In this document: in pieces, positions 37,546 to 47,780 of the stretch
How positions within the stretch are numbered: the first letter of the stretch is position 1
Layout of the letters: every line of letters begins with the position of its first letter
Source: Hofstenia miamia
Taxonomy: Eukaryota; Xenacoelomorpha; Acoela
Length of the DNA: 64,000 bases
NCBI GenBank assembly: GCA_004352715.1
Contig: SCFE01000011.1
Span: 1,879,796-1,943,795, forward strand
Reading direction: 5' to 3'
Translations under genes and position numbers: made by a program
The notes under the pieces: model-generated
Told to the model about the DNA's origin: nothing
The model's input: only the letters and a program-made list of their open reading frames with translations
Database searches by the model: none

Positions 37546-37848
37546 AAAACATTGGAAAAAGGAATGTAAGTCACATACTGTATAAAACAAATACAATGGG
37601 TCGATCTTAAATCTAGTGCAAAATGAGTCACGGGTATTGTGAAAAGGACCATAAATTTCGGCACCTTCAACGCATTTCAGGTTGAGAATAAATTCTGCAA
37701 TGAGAAATGGTAATGATTCATAGTCATAACCATGATATCTTTTTAAAGAGGATGAAAAAAGTGGTGCTAACACCTTATGATGATAAGAGATATCTGGTGG
37801 ATTGCCGTTTTTCTTAAACAAAAGCAAAGTATTATGTCTTAACCGCAA
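37330..37848 (-). CDS. Unrecognised open reading frame, possibly a gene fragment
   Basis: This minus-strand frame is open for 172 codons. The first ~90 residues (about 37580-37848) have ordinary protein composition, for example KVLAPLFSSSLKRYHGYDYE and IYGPFHNTRDSFCTRFKIDP, and the frame stays open a little upstream of the Met as well. The rest is translated from the two tandem duplications and is Phe/Leu/Tyr-rich, so it is unlikely to be original protein. No domain recognised. It could be an exon whose true 3' splice end lies near 37590, a transposon-derived fragment, or chance. Confidence 0.35.
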   Translation of the reverse strand: MRLRHNTLLLFKKNGNPPDISYHHKVLAPLFSSSLKRYHGYDYESLPFLIAEFILNLKCVEGAEIYGPFHNTRDSFCTRFKIDPLYLFYTVCDLHSFFQCFSLVTFLHIYRLYMGFSSLYSFSLYRGYHFLHIYRPLHGFSSLFNFPFGDFLVLSNKITCLWEHLISLLVIF

Positions 37849-37859
37849 AAGACCTCGTT

Positions 37860-39349
37860 TAGGTATATGAAAATTTTTTGTGTGTGTTTTTAATAATTNT
37901 TGAAATTAGAGATCTGTATGTCCACAAATTTTGGTCCAAGTCAAGTTCAGTGGTAAGCTTTTCAATCTCGGACCCAGCCTGAATTATGTGTGTGCTAAAA
38001 TTGGTCAATATTAATAAAATGGAGTACTGAATTGAGGTATTATAGAAATATTTTCTTTATCAAATATCATAAATTTCTAAATACAATGCAAAATAAAAGC
38101 AAATATTAAATTTAATTCGTCATAGTTTCGTCTTGTGCTTTATTTTTTGATCCAAGTATCGGCCTACTCTAAGAGTTATTAAGTAATCTTTGGTGTGAGG
38201 TGCATGTCTAATAAACTTTTAAAGCCGCGAAATCTCAAGTAGCTAGGAAAGTAAACAAATTATGAAAATCAAATGCGCGCAAACGAAGCAATTGTTGTTT
38301 AAAACTTTTCATTTCATGCAAACTCACCTGACATCATTGCTAAGTGCCTTTATTTTTATTAATCAAGACAAAAACACAATTTCAACGCAAAAATAGAGTC
38401 TTAATATCTAAATATCGTTTAAATAATTGCATTTACATGATGCTATATACATGTATGTTAACTGTGAAATTACAAACTGCTATTTTCCAGTGACTGCTAA
38501 CTAGAAAAAATTTCTGCATTAAAAATATAGACTTATAATCAATAGCAATATATAAATTAAGTGAACTTCCATTATTATTTAAACAATTCAGGAATGCCAT
38601 GTATGGTACAGCCATAATGCAAAATAAGATTGTTAATATTTAATTAAATAAATAGCCAATTACAATCAACAACTTAACATTCTTTTTGTAATATAATTAA
38701 TTCTTCTATTTTGACAGGCAACAAAAACATTCAGGAACTTATATTAGATAAAGATACGAAAACTTCATTTTTACTATTGAAATAAAATTTCAGAATCAAT
38801 TATCAAAACTCAATTACAATATTGTGTCTATATCTATATATACAGTGAGGAATAAATGCGACGATTCCGTACAAGATCTGCATGTAATTTTGCATATATG
38901 TCATAGCTGCCTGGCGCTGATGTTTGTTAGCCCGCACAGGCCACAGGCAAATTTATTTCGTGTAATAGAAAAACTTATTTAAGAAGGATGTAGAACGGAC
39001 CCAAATAATGGCTGTCCACTTAAACAATAAACACGGACTACAAGCAGTCCGTGCTAACTCTGATTTATTTGCAATGTAGTCTCAAGTTGCNATATATATA
39101 TATATACGGTGTCCCAAACGTCACGAAAAATTTAAATGGCTGCAAAATTCTTCAGTCTACTATTCTTTTCTCATAAAACTTTTCTATTAGGTAGAACGCA
39201 AACGGAATTTTGTTTACCATAATCATTTTTATTACTTGACATTGCTTTCGTATCAATCCAGGGATTAATGGAATATATAAATTTGGAATGCAACTAAAAT
39301 CATAAACCAACATATTTTGCTCTTTTTAATGGCTGTAATTTGGTGTGCT
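37860..39349. other. AT-rich DNA, no gene recognised
   Basis: Single Ns at 37899 and 39090 mark joins. A hairpin with CACGGACT and AGTCCGTG arms lies at about 39032-39052. A (TA)n tract at 39091-39104 is followed by CGGTGTCCCAAACGTC, which resembles some mariner ends but has no visible partner. Confidence 0.4.
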
Positions 39350-39354
39350 TTTAT

Positions 39355-39496
39355 TGTTGGTGATTGGTTGTTACCATGTAATCACACGGTCGCATGTCAT
39401 GAAAACCTGTCGGTGCATTTATATATATAATTGTAATGAAGTTACACAATAGATTTTAATCTACTTTTAATTACTAGCGTCTGTCTTGAACTAACA
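39355..39496 (+). repeat. 5' LTR (142 bp)
   Basis: Begins TGTTGGTGATTGG and ends AACTAACA, the TG...CA borders of LTRs. It differs from the 3' LTR by one substitution (39488 region, CTTGAAC versus CTTCAAC) and lacks a 22-bp segment that the 3' copy carries at the matching point after GCATGTCAT. Confidence 0.93.
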
Positions 39497-40200
39497 TGGT
39501 GACAGAGTATGAATTTCTTAAACCAAACCCTGTAATTCTTGACGCATCGAATATGGCGGATGAGTGGATACGTTGGCATCGCGATTTTCAACTCTTTCTA
39601 CAAGCGACAGAACTGGACACGAAATCGCACTCTGTAAAGGTTGGGCTACTTTTACGAACAATTGGTCCCCTTTGTAACGACATCTTTGACAATTTTTTAT
39701 GGGCTCCTGGTGAAGACAAAACCAACTTCAACGTAGTAATTAAAAAGTTTGAGAAATATTTCATCCGGACAAAGAACGAAACTTTTGAGAGATTCAAATT
39801 CTTTTCACTAAAAAAAGGACAAGAAAGCATCGACGCATTCGTCAATAAGCTCCGCAGTCTTGCTCGAAATTGCAATTTTCAGAATCTTACTGAGTCTCTA
39901 ATACGCGACCAAATTATCATCACATTACCCGATGGAAATCTCCAACAAAGACTATTAAGGGAACCAAATTTAGATTTGCAAAAGGCCGTTGAGATTTGCA
40001 AGTGTGCAGAAGAAACTGCTGCTCAAATTTTGTCAATTTCCCCGATCTACAAGATAACGTTGCAAATGTTAAACATGAAACATACGAAATCGACTTCATT
40101 AGACAGAGAAGATTTATTGGAAAAAGACAAAAATGTACACCTCCTGAAATGCGAATGTCTCAAGACATTAATTGCGGAAAATGTGGACGTAGTCATATAA
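39496..40200 (+). pseudogene. gag: Ty3/gypsy gag, capsid region, frameshifted
   Basis: The ATG at 39496 uses the last base of the LTR as its A, so translation would start at the LTR/primer-site border. Residues 1-180 look like a gypsy capsid: a retrotransposon-gag type region with WIRWHRDFQLFLQATELD, then LGxK-type basic helices and FVNKLRSLARNCNFQNL. Around 40030-40060 the homologous reading passes to another frame (39996-40646), so the natural gag is broken there. It would package element RNA. Downstream in the other frame are the nucleocapsid and protease. Confidence 0.8.
39497..39507 (+). promoter_or_regulatory. Probable primer-binding site
   Basis: TGGTGACAGAG follows the 5' LTR directly. 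PBSs start TGG because they pair with the CCA end of a tRNA. I cannot say which tRNA. Confidence 0.5.
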
Positions 40201-40646
40201 GAAATAATTATCCGGCTGTAGGATGTGGTAGAAGAAATCACTTTGCAATAGTTTGTAAATCTAAACCACAGAGACCCATTCGAGCTGTAAACCAAGTAAG
40301 CGACCTTCAAGACAAATACAGCAATTCATCAGATGAAGCAGAATGTTCATATGATTGTGATATGTTGACGACTCATAGGATAAACGAATATCCACCAAAA
40401 TCAATTGAAACAATAGCTATAATCAACAAACGAAGAATCCATATGAAAATTGACTCAGGCGCACAGTGCAATGTGCTTTCATATAAAGATCTCAAAGGCT
40501 TAGGCGTAAACAATAAACAGATACAAAGAGCCAACTGTCGTTTAACTGGTTATGGTGGAAATCAGATCGCTGTAAAAGGGTCATGTTCATTACCTGTGAC
40601 GATGGGAAGAAACAATATGACAAGAAAGGTAAAATTCATTATTTGA
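39996..40646 (+). pseudogene. Ty3/gypsy nucleocapsid and aspartic protease region
   Basis: This frame continues gag after the frameshift near 40040. It holds a cysteine-rich stretch with CGKCGRSH and then CGRRNHFAIVCKSK, a degenerate double zinc knuckle in which a cysteine position is now Tyr and spacing is short. It then has MKIDSGAQCNVLS at about 40443-40481, the D-S-G active site of retroviral-type aspartic proteases. The frame ends at TGA 40644-40646, and the next reading (from 40656) is in the same frame, so a single stop separates protease from RT. The protease would cleave the polyprotein. Confidence 0.8.
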
Positions 40647-40655
40647 TCAGAAAAT

Positions 40656-41600
40656 GTGACTCCAATAATCGGTCTATCTACGTCATTACAGTATGAATTG
40701 TTAAAAGTTAACTTTGTACAGGATATACGAGAACCACACAATCCACCAACAAATGCGCAAATGAGATCATTCTTCAACGGGAAATTGCTCTTCAGTGTAA
40801 TTGACTTATCTGACGCATTTGGGCACATAAAACTGAGCAAGCGTTCATCAAAGATATGTGCATTCAATACTCATTTCGGACGATTCTATTGGAAAAGGCT
40901 ACCTAATGGATTAGCATCAGCATCTGATAAGGCTCAACAAATGGTTGACAGTATATTTGGAGAGATGCCAAATGTAATCGTCATACATGACGATATATGC
41001 ATTGCCACAGAAGATGAAGTAGCGCACGATAACACAGTAGTAGCCGTACTCAAAAGAGCAAAAGAAAACAACATTAAGTTTAACTTTAAAAAGTTTCAAT
41101 ATAAAAAAGACTCTGTCAAGTATATGGGATTTGTCATTAACCGTGAAGGATTCCGTGCTGATCCTGAGAAAACAAAAGTAATTAATGAAATGCCACTTCC
41201 TTCAACAAAGAAAGAATTACAAAGATTCCTGGGAATGGTAAACTTCTTATGTTCCTTTTTGCCAAACCTATCTGACATGACGTATTCCTTGCGGCAGCTG
41301 CTGAAATCTGACAATGAGTGGAAATGGGAAATTGAACATACAAAAGCAATTGAGAATATAAAAAAAGTGCTTTTGTATTCTTTGCGGCAGCTGCTGAAAT
41401 CTGACAATGAGTGGAAATGGGAAATTGAACATACAAAAGCAATTGAGAATATAAAAAAAGTGCTTTGCACCCAACCAGTACTGAAACATTTTGATCGAAA
41501 GAACAAAACGACGACATTACAAGTAGATGCATCACGATTCGGTTTGGAGCCTGCCTTTTACAAGATGGAAGACCATGTGGTTTTGCTGCACGTGCATTGA
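40656..41600 (+). pseudogene. pol: Ty3/gypsy reverse transcriptase, N-terminus deleted, with internal duplication
   Basis: Shows LFSVIDLSDAF (motif A, with the first catalytic Asp), RLPNGLASA (motif B) and VIHDDICIA (motif C, catalytic DD kept, the residue before them His). It then has the thumb region RFLGMVNFLCSFLPNLSD and the connection into RNase H with LQVDAS. The fingers part before motif A is missing: about 45 residues after the protease end the sequence jumps almost directly to motif A, which I read as a deletion of roughly 300 bp (inference). Residues from 41283 to 41468 are a 31-codon tandem duplication. After 41580 the frame shifts. Confidence 0.9.
41283..41468 (+). repeat. In-frame 93-bp tandem duplication in pol
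   Basis: 41283-41375 and 41376-41468 are identical except for one silent change (TCC to TCT). Each encodes YSLRQLLKSDNEWKWEIEHT followed by 11 more residues. The duplication keeps frame but repeats part of the RT/RNase H connection. Confidence 0.95.
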
Positions 41601-42340
41601 CCTGCAGTGAAATTAACTATTCACAAATAGAGAAATAACTTCTGGCAATCGTATTTGGGTGTAAAAAATTCCACGAATACATCTATGGACTACACATAAT
41701 CATACACGCAGATCATAAGCCTCTAGAAAGCCTTCACAAAAGACCGATACATCTCACTCCCCCGCGTGTTCAAAGATTAATGCTAGAACTTCAGATGTAT
41801 AATGACATCCAAGTAAAATATGTCCCTGGAAAATTCATGTATGCTGCAGACGCCCTTTCAAGACTTGAACTCCCTAAGTGCACTCAAAATGAAAATGAAA
41901 CAACAAACGATGAAATTGCCCAGGCTGTTCATAAGTTGTCTAAAGAAATAGAAGTTTCTCTCACTACAGATTTTCAACATCTGAAGAAAACAACTGAAAA
42001 TAATCACGATTTCCAAATTCTACGCCAATGCATTCAAGAAGGTTGGCCAGAAAGAACTTTTAAGCAATCCCCATTGTTAAAAACTTTTTGGAAATTAAGG
42101 GAAGAAATCCACCAAGTAGATGGTGTCCTCATGAGAAATTATCGCATTATAATTCCTCCAGAGCTAACAGATATAATCAAAGAAAAACTACATGAAGCAC
42201 ATAGTGGATATGATAAAACGATTTCAATAGCAAAACCATTGTATTTTTGGCCTGGAATGTCCGATGATATAAAACATTACATAGAAACATGTCGGCAATG
42301 CAATGAAGACGCCCCATCCCCAGAAAGCAGCCGATGGTAG
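41588..42340 (+). pseudogene. pol: Ty3/gypsy RNase H end and integrase N-terminal zinc domain
   Basis: This frame begins ARALTCSEINYSQIEK, then has a TAA at 41636-41638 in place of a sense codon. It continues through the RNase H C-terminal part (HADHKPLES, then a YVPGKFMYAADALSRLE linker). The later part has LHEAHSG and, further on, CRQC, the HHCC zinc-binding domain of integrase. The frame ends at 42338-42340, where the homologous reading moves to another frame for the catalytic core. Confidence 0.85.
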
Positions 42341-42678
42341 CACATAAAAGACCGAGCATTCCCTGGAATAAAATAGGCTTTGATTTGTTTAGTTTCAAGC
42401 AAGCTGATTACATAGTGGCAGTTGACTATTATTCTAGATTCATTGTTCTGCAGAAGTTACAATCAAAATGTGCCCGGTCAATTATTAATCACCTGAAGTC
42501 CATCTTTTCAACAATAGGAATACCAGCGATAATGATTGCAGACAATAATCCAGCTGGGTCCAGAGAAATGAAAGAGTTTTGTCAAGACTATGGGATAAAA
42601 CTAAAGACCTCTAGTCCACATTATCCTAGATCCAATGGAATGGCTGAAAAAGCGATGCACTTAGTAAAAAGATCTTAA
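42334..42678 (+). pseudogene. pol: Ty3/gypsy integrase catalytic core
   Basis: Reads FDLFSF, AVDYYSRF, MIADNNP and, after the expected distance, NGMAEKAMH. The aspartates of VDYYS and ADNNP and the glutamate of MAEKA are in the positions of the DDE triad, so catalytic residues are retained although the frame is broken on both sides. Integrase would join element ends to host DNA. The frame stops at 42676-42678 and the C-terminal part resumes in another frame. Confidence 0.85.
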
Positions 42679-42682
42679 AGCG

Positions 42683-43231
42683 ATGCACAGATCCGTACTA
42701 TGGACTACTTTTACACATAACTTCCCAATCTCCGGAACAGAAATTACGCCGTCACAGTTACTCCATGGTCGCCACCTACGTACGAAAATACCAATGTCCT
42801 TAAAGAAGCTAAACCCAAAAATAATTAACAGGAAGCAAGTGGTTCACATTAATGAAAAGCTGCAGAGGCAACAAAAGAAATGCTACGATAGGGGAGCACG
42901 TCTTCTACCCCCACTGCATATTGGTGAGGAGGTGATGGTTTTGAGCGGTAGAAAAACAAAAGGTATTGTGTCAGGAGTGGCAGAAACACCACGATCGTTC
43001 TACAGAAAATTGCCATCTGGAATTGTTATTAGAAGAAATCGACAGCACCTTAAAAGACTACAGAAACCGAGACAGTCACAGTTAAAATATTACGATGACT
43101 ATGAAGAAGAAGGAAGAATGGGGAACGACAATGAAGACAAAAATATCACTGTTGCAAGGGAAAACTTTATTAAAAGACCTGTACGCGAAAGGAAACAAAC
43201 GCAATTTTTTGGACCTTATGTTTCACACTAA
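42683..43231 (+). pseudogene. pol: Ty3/gypsy integrase C-terminal region
   Basis: Contains TPSQLLHGRHLRTKIP, the usual block after the integrase core in K02A2.6-like elements. A KCYDRGARLLPPLHIGEEV segment follows, of the small SH3-like barrel type (spacing to VLSGRK), then a basic tail with RNRQHLKRLQ. It ends with an acidic stretch and stop at 43229-43231, 16 bp before the 3' LTR. It is out of frame with the core. Confidence 0.8.
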
Positions 43232-43247
43232 TTTAGGAAAGAAATGT

Positions 43248-43411
43248 TGTTGGTGATTGGTTGTTACCATGTAATCACACGGTCGCATGTCATGCTGCGT
43301 TCTCAGGTTTACCATGAAAACCTGTCGGTGCATTTATATATATAATTGTAATGAAGTTACACAATAGATTTTAATCTACTTTTAATTACTAGCGTCTGTC
43401 TTCAACTAACA
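43248..43411 (+). repeat. 3' LTR (164 bp)
   Basis: Same borders as the 5' LTR. Includes 22 extra bases (GCTGCGTTCTCAGGTTTACC plus AT) after GCATGTCAT, ending in CAT, so the shorter copy may come from slippage between CAT words. Otherwise one substitution. Confidence 0.93.
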
Positions 43412-43416
43412 TTTAT

Positions 43417-44352
43417 AACGTTAAGATATGTAATATTTAAAAAATTATGGCTAAATAATGAGTAAACGTTAGCGATTTCATAATGAATTGCTTTATAATT
43501 ATCAAAAAACGAACATTAATAAAATCTATAATATTTTTAACACTAATACTGTAAAGCGCTACGACATAGGATTTTTTAAACTGAGCAAATTAAATAACAA
43601 AAGGTAGAAATATTTATATAATTCCAAAAAATAAGTTTGGTCCATTAAAGAGAATTCGTTTATTTTAAATGGTGTAGAACGATAATTAAATAATTCTATT
43701 TGACATGAGTTGAATTGTTCAGGCCAAATGGGCTTATAAAGAATACGTGCAACGTATTATTGCAATGTTACTAGAATATCCATCATTTTTTTAGCTCCTA
43801 CTACAAATATAACAACTACATTTAAAAATCCTTGAGGTAAAGTCTGTCCTGGGTCATTCATGTCATATTTCGTTTTAAATATTCAAATCAAAGTGTGTAG
43901 AAAGGCTACTATTGAACTGTGCGTTGGTCAATGTGCTTCCATGTTTTACAAAAATGTGTTGAGACTGCTCGCAAACGAAGCGATTATGTTGTTTACCTAC
44001 TTGGGAACTTGTATGTGGAGGGGTCTCAGCTGGGAATCTACAACTGTGGGCAACTAGTTGCGAAGCCAATTATATCTGCGCGCTAACGATACAACTTTGA
44101 AATAACAACAAAATTTAATTACTTAAGTAACAAAAGTTGTATCGTTTGCGCCCTGCCTAAGCATTTTTTAATTGGATATCTTCCGAATATATCTATGACT
44201 CGGTTGTGTTGTGCCTGTAAGAGTTAAACAGCGTCATGACCCATAACCCATGCGACCAACAAACCATGTTTTGAAAGTCCTAAACTGACACTTTGCTTCT
44301 AACTACATTACACCTAGAAAAAATGCAACAATACGATTTTTATTTAACTTAG
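43417..44352. other. No gene recognised
   Basis: AT-rich DNA following the retrotransposon. A 65-codon plus-strand frame at 43860-44057 has no recognisable motif. Confidence 0.4.
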
Positions 44353-44622
44353 GTTGTTCTGGTATTTCTCAAGGACAATACAGGGAAACTCAACTGTGTC
44401 GAGATGCATGACATTGCACTGTGCAGTAATAATATTTCTACAGCTAAGTGCACTAATATGGCGCTCACTTTCAGAAGTGCTTCCAAGGGTCAATATTGTA
44501 ATATTAGTAATGACAATCAGGGATCACCTGAAAGAATTATTGTAAATAATGGGTTTGTAGATGTGTGCAAAAAACTTAGTTTTGCGTTAAATTCGACTGC
44601 ACTCCATTCCCCATACTTCTGA
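44353..44622 (+). CDS. Possible exon encoding a Cys-rich extracellular segment
   Basis: An AG at 44351-44352 (TTTAACTTAG) could be a splice acceptor. The frame from 44353 is open for 89 codons and begins VVLVFLKDNTGKLNCVEMHD. It has five cysteines spread through about 60 residues and two NxS sequons (NNIS, CNIS), the look of a secreted or extracellular domain. It ends at TGA 44620-44622. I cannot name a domain and see no partner exon, so it may be a terminal exon or a pseudogene piece. Composition is less AT-driven than nearby chance frames. Confidence 0.3.
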   Translation, partial: VVLVFLKDNTGKLNCVEMHDIALCSNNISTAKCTNMALTFRSASKGQYCNISNDNQGSPERIIVNNGFVDVCKKLSFALNSTALHSPYF

Positions 44623-45084
44623 AATGGTGTTGTTAAAAGACACAATCTTATTATTAAAAAAAGAGTATCATTGCGTATTTACATGGACAAAGAGAACCCA
44701 AATCGATGGCAAATTTTAAGAGAAGCAGTATTCATTAAAAATCCTATGCTTAAGCAGGAGGTTTCTCCCCATATCAAGTAATTTTGGCAAAAATCCACGT
44801 ATCATGTCAGGGTTGTACTTTGCAATACCTTCAATGGAAAACATCTCAATTCGCCTGACCAGTGGCGTACACAAGAAGGGAAATGGTGGAAATTCCCATT
44901 TCAAGTTTTAAAAATTGATTTTGATTGGTTTAATCCAAAATATTTTTTTAGCAAGCTATTAAAAAAAGTTGAAAAATAAGGTCCTGAATGGCATTTTCGG
45001 GTCTATTTTTTCAATATTATTAAAATTTTGCGGGCATGACTCATTTGATCATGACTGAGATGCTGGCCCCAGCAGAAAATCCTG

Positions 45085-45534
45085 CATTACACGAAATATT
45101 TCTTGCTACGAAACATTTTTGTCGCGTAATGGCGTATAAAAATTGATTTCGCGTGCTATCTTAATACATGGCATAAAAAAAATTTAAAACAATTGCTCTA
45201 AATTGGTCTGCACTTTTATGCCGTCATGAAATCAGACCAATTTAGAGAAATCGCTAAAAATACTTTTTTCTATGACTTCTCAAGAAAATATTTGGGCGAA
45301 TAAAATGCAAATTGCCCCAAAATCTAGCAAACATTTCCTTTAAAGAAATGCAGGACTACAATGCGTATTGCTTCACGACCAGAAAGATTTGTTGGCGGCA
45401 TAAAAATGCAAGCCAATTTAGAGCAATTGCTAAAAATATTTTTTATGCCATGTATTAAGATAGCACGCGAAACCAATTTTTATACGCCATTGTGCGATAA
45501 AAATATTTCGTAGCAAGAAATATTTCGTGTAATG
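45085..45534. mobile_element. Foldback element with ~120-bp inverted arms
   Basis: The left arm begins CATTACACGAAATATTTC. The right arm ends with its inverse (GAAATATTTCGTGTAATG). The arms stay complementary for well over 100 bp, including TTTCGCGTGCTATCTTAATA and ATTGCTCTAAATTGG, with scattered mismatches. The central part holds another short inverse pair. Non-coding; the transposon class is unclear. Confidence 0.85.
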
Positions 45535-47421
45535 TGTACGTCCCTGAGCATGACGGTGACTAATCCTATTGTAGAATCTGCAAGGGGTAGTCATTAGTCG
45601 GGTCATCAATTGTCTATGATTAGAAGGGGCCCTACTAATTTTACCTATTCAACTTAAATTATAATACATATATTGAACTGCTCAGAGTAGTAATATAATA
45701 ACAATACTCTACTTAGGTACAACACCTTGCCTAGAGGCCAAACCAAACACATTTCTTTCTCATCATGAGACTTCAACATTCATGGAGATGCCATCATCTT
45801 TCTCTTGTATATTCTTACTTTATCACTAGCAGTAATAGAAATTATATAAAATATACCTATCACTCAGCTCATTATAGAAATATAAGCAGCGATATAAAAG
45901 CCTTTAAAAATAAAAGGCCTTGCCCTATAGAACCTACTTGGAGATACTAGTGGCTGAAAGTTAAAAATGGATGTAACATAACCTATCAGAAGCCTGCTTT
46001 GTTGGTATCTCCTTGCAGCTGATTCAAATGACCCAATTGTAATATGGTCCGTAGCACAACTGAAAGCACTAATAGCTTAGCTGCAAAGATGCATTAATAT
46101 ATGCACTAGTAAATAATATCAAGGACCATCAGTGACTTTTGTAGAGCTAAACTTGTTACTTTGATATAAAACAAAACCAGCTTGCCAAGAGTTAAAATTC
46201 ATACTTGTTGAGGCATCAGGTTACATACCTGTTTTCTAAAAATGTTAATAATCAATCAATCTGCACTTTGTCTACATTTCATTTTGTTTAACATGCATGA
46301 GTAATTTAAACAACAAAATTGAAACACAAATTTAAATCATATTCCTAAGCTCGGAAGTACTTAATTGATCTAAAACTGCACTGTTTACACCTGAAAATTA
46401 GAATAAACACATAATGAGTTCAATTTAGGCTAACACTACAATATATCGTCTATCTTGGAGCAAGTTCGTATTGTTTTTTACACGGAGATAATCTTCAGAA
46501 AATAAAGAAAGTATTGTGAAGGAAAACTAGATCAGATGCTGGCTGTGTAATAGTAAACAAAATTTTATTTCTATTTCTCGATAGAAAACATTAGAAAAGT
46601 CAGAGTTGTTGTTGCATTCTATAGTAGGGAATATTTTATAAAGCAATTTTAAATTTTAGATTAGACCAATCCTTCAATATTAAAATAAAATTTTTAAGAG
46701 CCGCGCAAACATAATATATTTAAGTATTTGAATTGTAATTACAACATGTGCTTAAAATGTCAGCTATTTCCGACTCTTCAAAATGAACTTTTTGATATAA
46801 TTTACTATTAGCATTGACATATGTTAGATGAAATTTTCAAACCACTCTTTCAATTTGATTTTTAAGTTCTCTGTTTTTGCCGCAACGTGCAACATAATGA
46901 TGAACTCTGACTTTCAATCAGAGCTGCCGTTGATATGGAAATTTCGCATCAAATCAAATCAACGGACTGTTGCTAAATGATATCAATTGATATTTCAATG
47001 AAATCCTCTAAATTAGGAGCTCATATTCTTAAGCAAGGCACGCAGTTAATTCATAATCACTAATGCAATCTTGATTGCATTGCATCAAAGTTTGATCTTG
47101 ATAAATATTTACCCTAAATTGTTGCATGCTTCCAAATCCAATAGGCTCATTATTATAGAAGAAAATATCTTAACAATAATTAGCTAGTAAATTCTTTACT
47201 ATGTAAAGTATTTTGCATCTAAATTTATAGCGATGCTTGTGATATTGCACAATACACTTAGAATGAAATTGTTTCACATATAATATTAATTGTGCTGAGC
47301 CACCCCATTGTGACTTGAGTGGTTTGGGATATTTTGAAATTTTCATTTGGATCAAGGACAGTTTTCGATTCTTAGTTGAGCCTGTTTGGTTAGAGCCAAA
47401 TTTTTGGATAATTTGAACTGT
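45535..47421. other. No gene recognised
   Basis: AT-rich DNA without convincing exons. A 61-codon frame at 45765-45950 and a minus one at 47170-47355 have no motifs. Confidence 0.4.
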
Positions 47422-47458
47422 CAGGGGCGCACTCAGCTTTTTCTATGAGGAGGGGAAC

Positions 47459-47493
<35 letters not shown>

Positions 47494-47700
47494 TATATAT
47501 ATTGTATATATTTCATTTTAACCTAACAAACGGAACTCGCATTATAATTGTTTATGTTATCAATTACTAATAATGAATTATTTCTCCCTACACCTCACTA
47601 ATGCTACCTTTATTAGAATGGTTAACACTTATTGCCTCGTAGATCAGTGGGTGAGGCGAGTTTTAAATACAGGCTGATGCACTGTTAACTGTTTCAATTT
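47422..47700 (+). mobile_element. hAT-type MITE, left part, ends at a gap
   Basis: Begins CAGGGGCGCACTCAG and runs through a TA tract (47463-47490) into sequence that is repeated after the gap (for example GTAGATCAGTGGGTGAGGCG). The flank TGAACTGT does not match the flank after the right end at 48179. Confidence 0.75.
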
Positions 47701-47747
47701 NNNNNNNNNNNNNNNNNNNNNNNNNNNNNNNNNNNNNNNNNNNNNNN
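47701..47747. other. Assembly gap (47 N)
   Basis: Lies between two overlapping copies of the same hAT-type MITE. Confidence 0.99.

Positions 47748-47780
<33 letters not shown>

Larger units (their letters stand above)
39350..43416 (+). mobile_element. Ty3/gypsy LTR retrotransposon, complete ends, defective genes
   Basis: The element spans the LTRs at 39355-39496 and 43248-43411, flanked by the perfect 5-bp target duplication TTTAT (39350-39354 and 43412-43416). Between the LTRs lie, in order, gag with a damaged zinc knuckle, aspartic protease (DSGA), reverse transcriptase, RNase H and integrase, the Ty3/gypsy order. A purine-rich tract AGGAAAGAAA lies just before the 3' LTR. I see at least three or four frame changes, two in-frame stops and a missing N-terminal RT segment, so it cannot encode working enzymes. 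It is about 4.06 kb, shorter than the usual ~5 kb, in keeping with the RT deletion. Integrase and RT resemble the K02A2.6-like animal gypsy elements. Confidence 0.95.

Noticed and set aside
38900-39089. Solo LTR suggested by a CAATAAA-like word and a CACGGACT/AGTCCGTG hairpin
   Set aside because: No TG...CA pair with a target duplication could be found.
39101-39349. Mariner end at CGGTGTCCCAAACGTC after a TA tract
   Set aside because: No matching inverse end was found before or after the Ty3/gypsy insertion.
41096-41506. Minus-strand frames opposite pol with repeated SISHFHSLSDF
   Set aside because: Antisense shadows of the 93-bp pol duplication.
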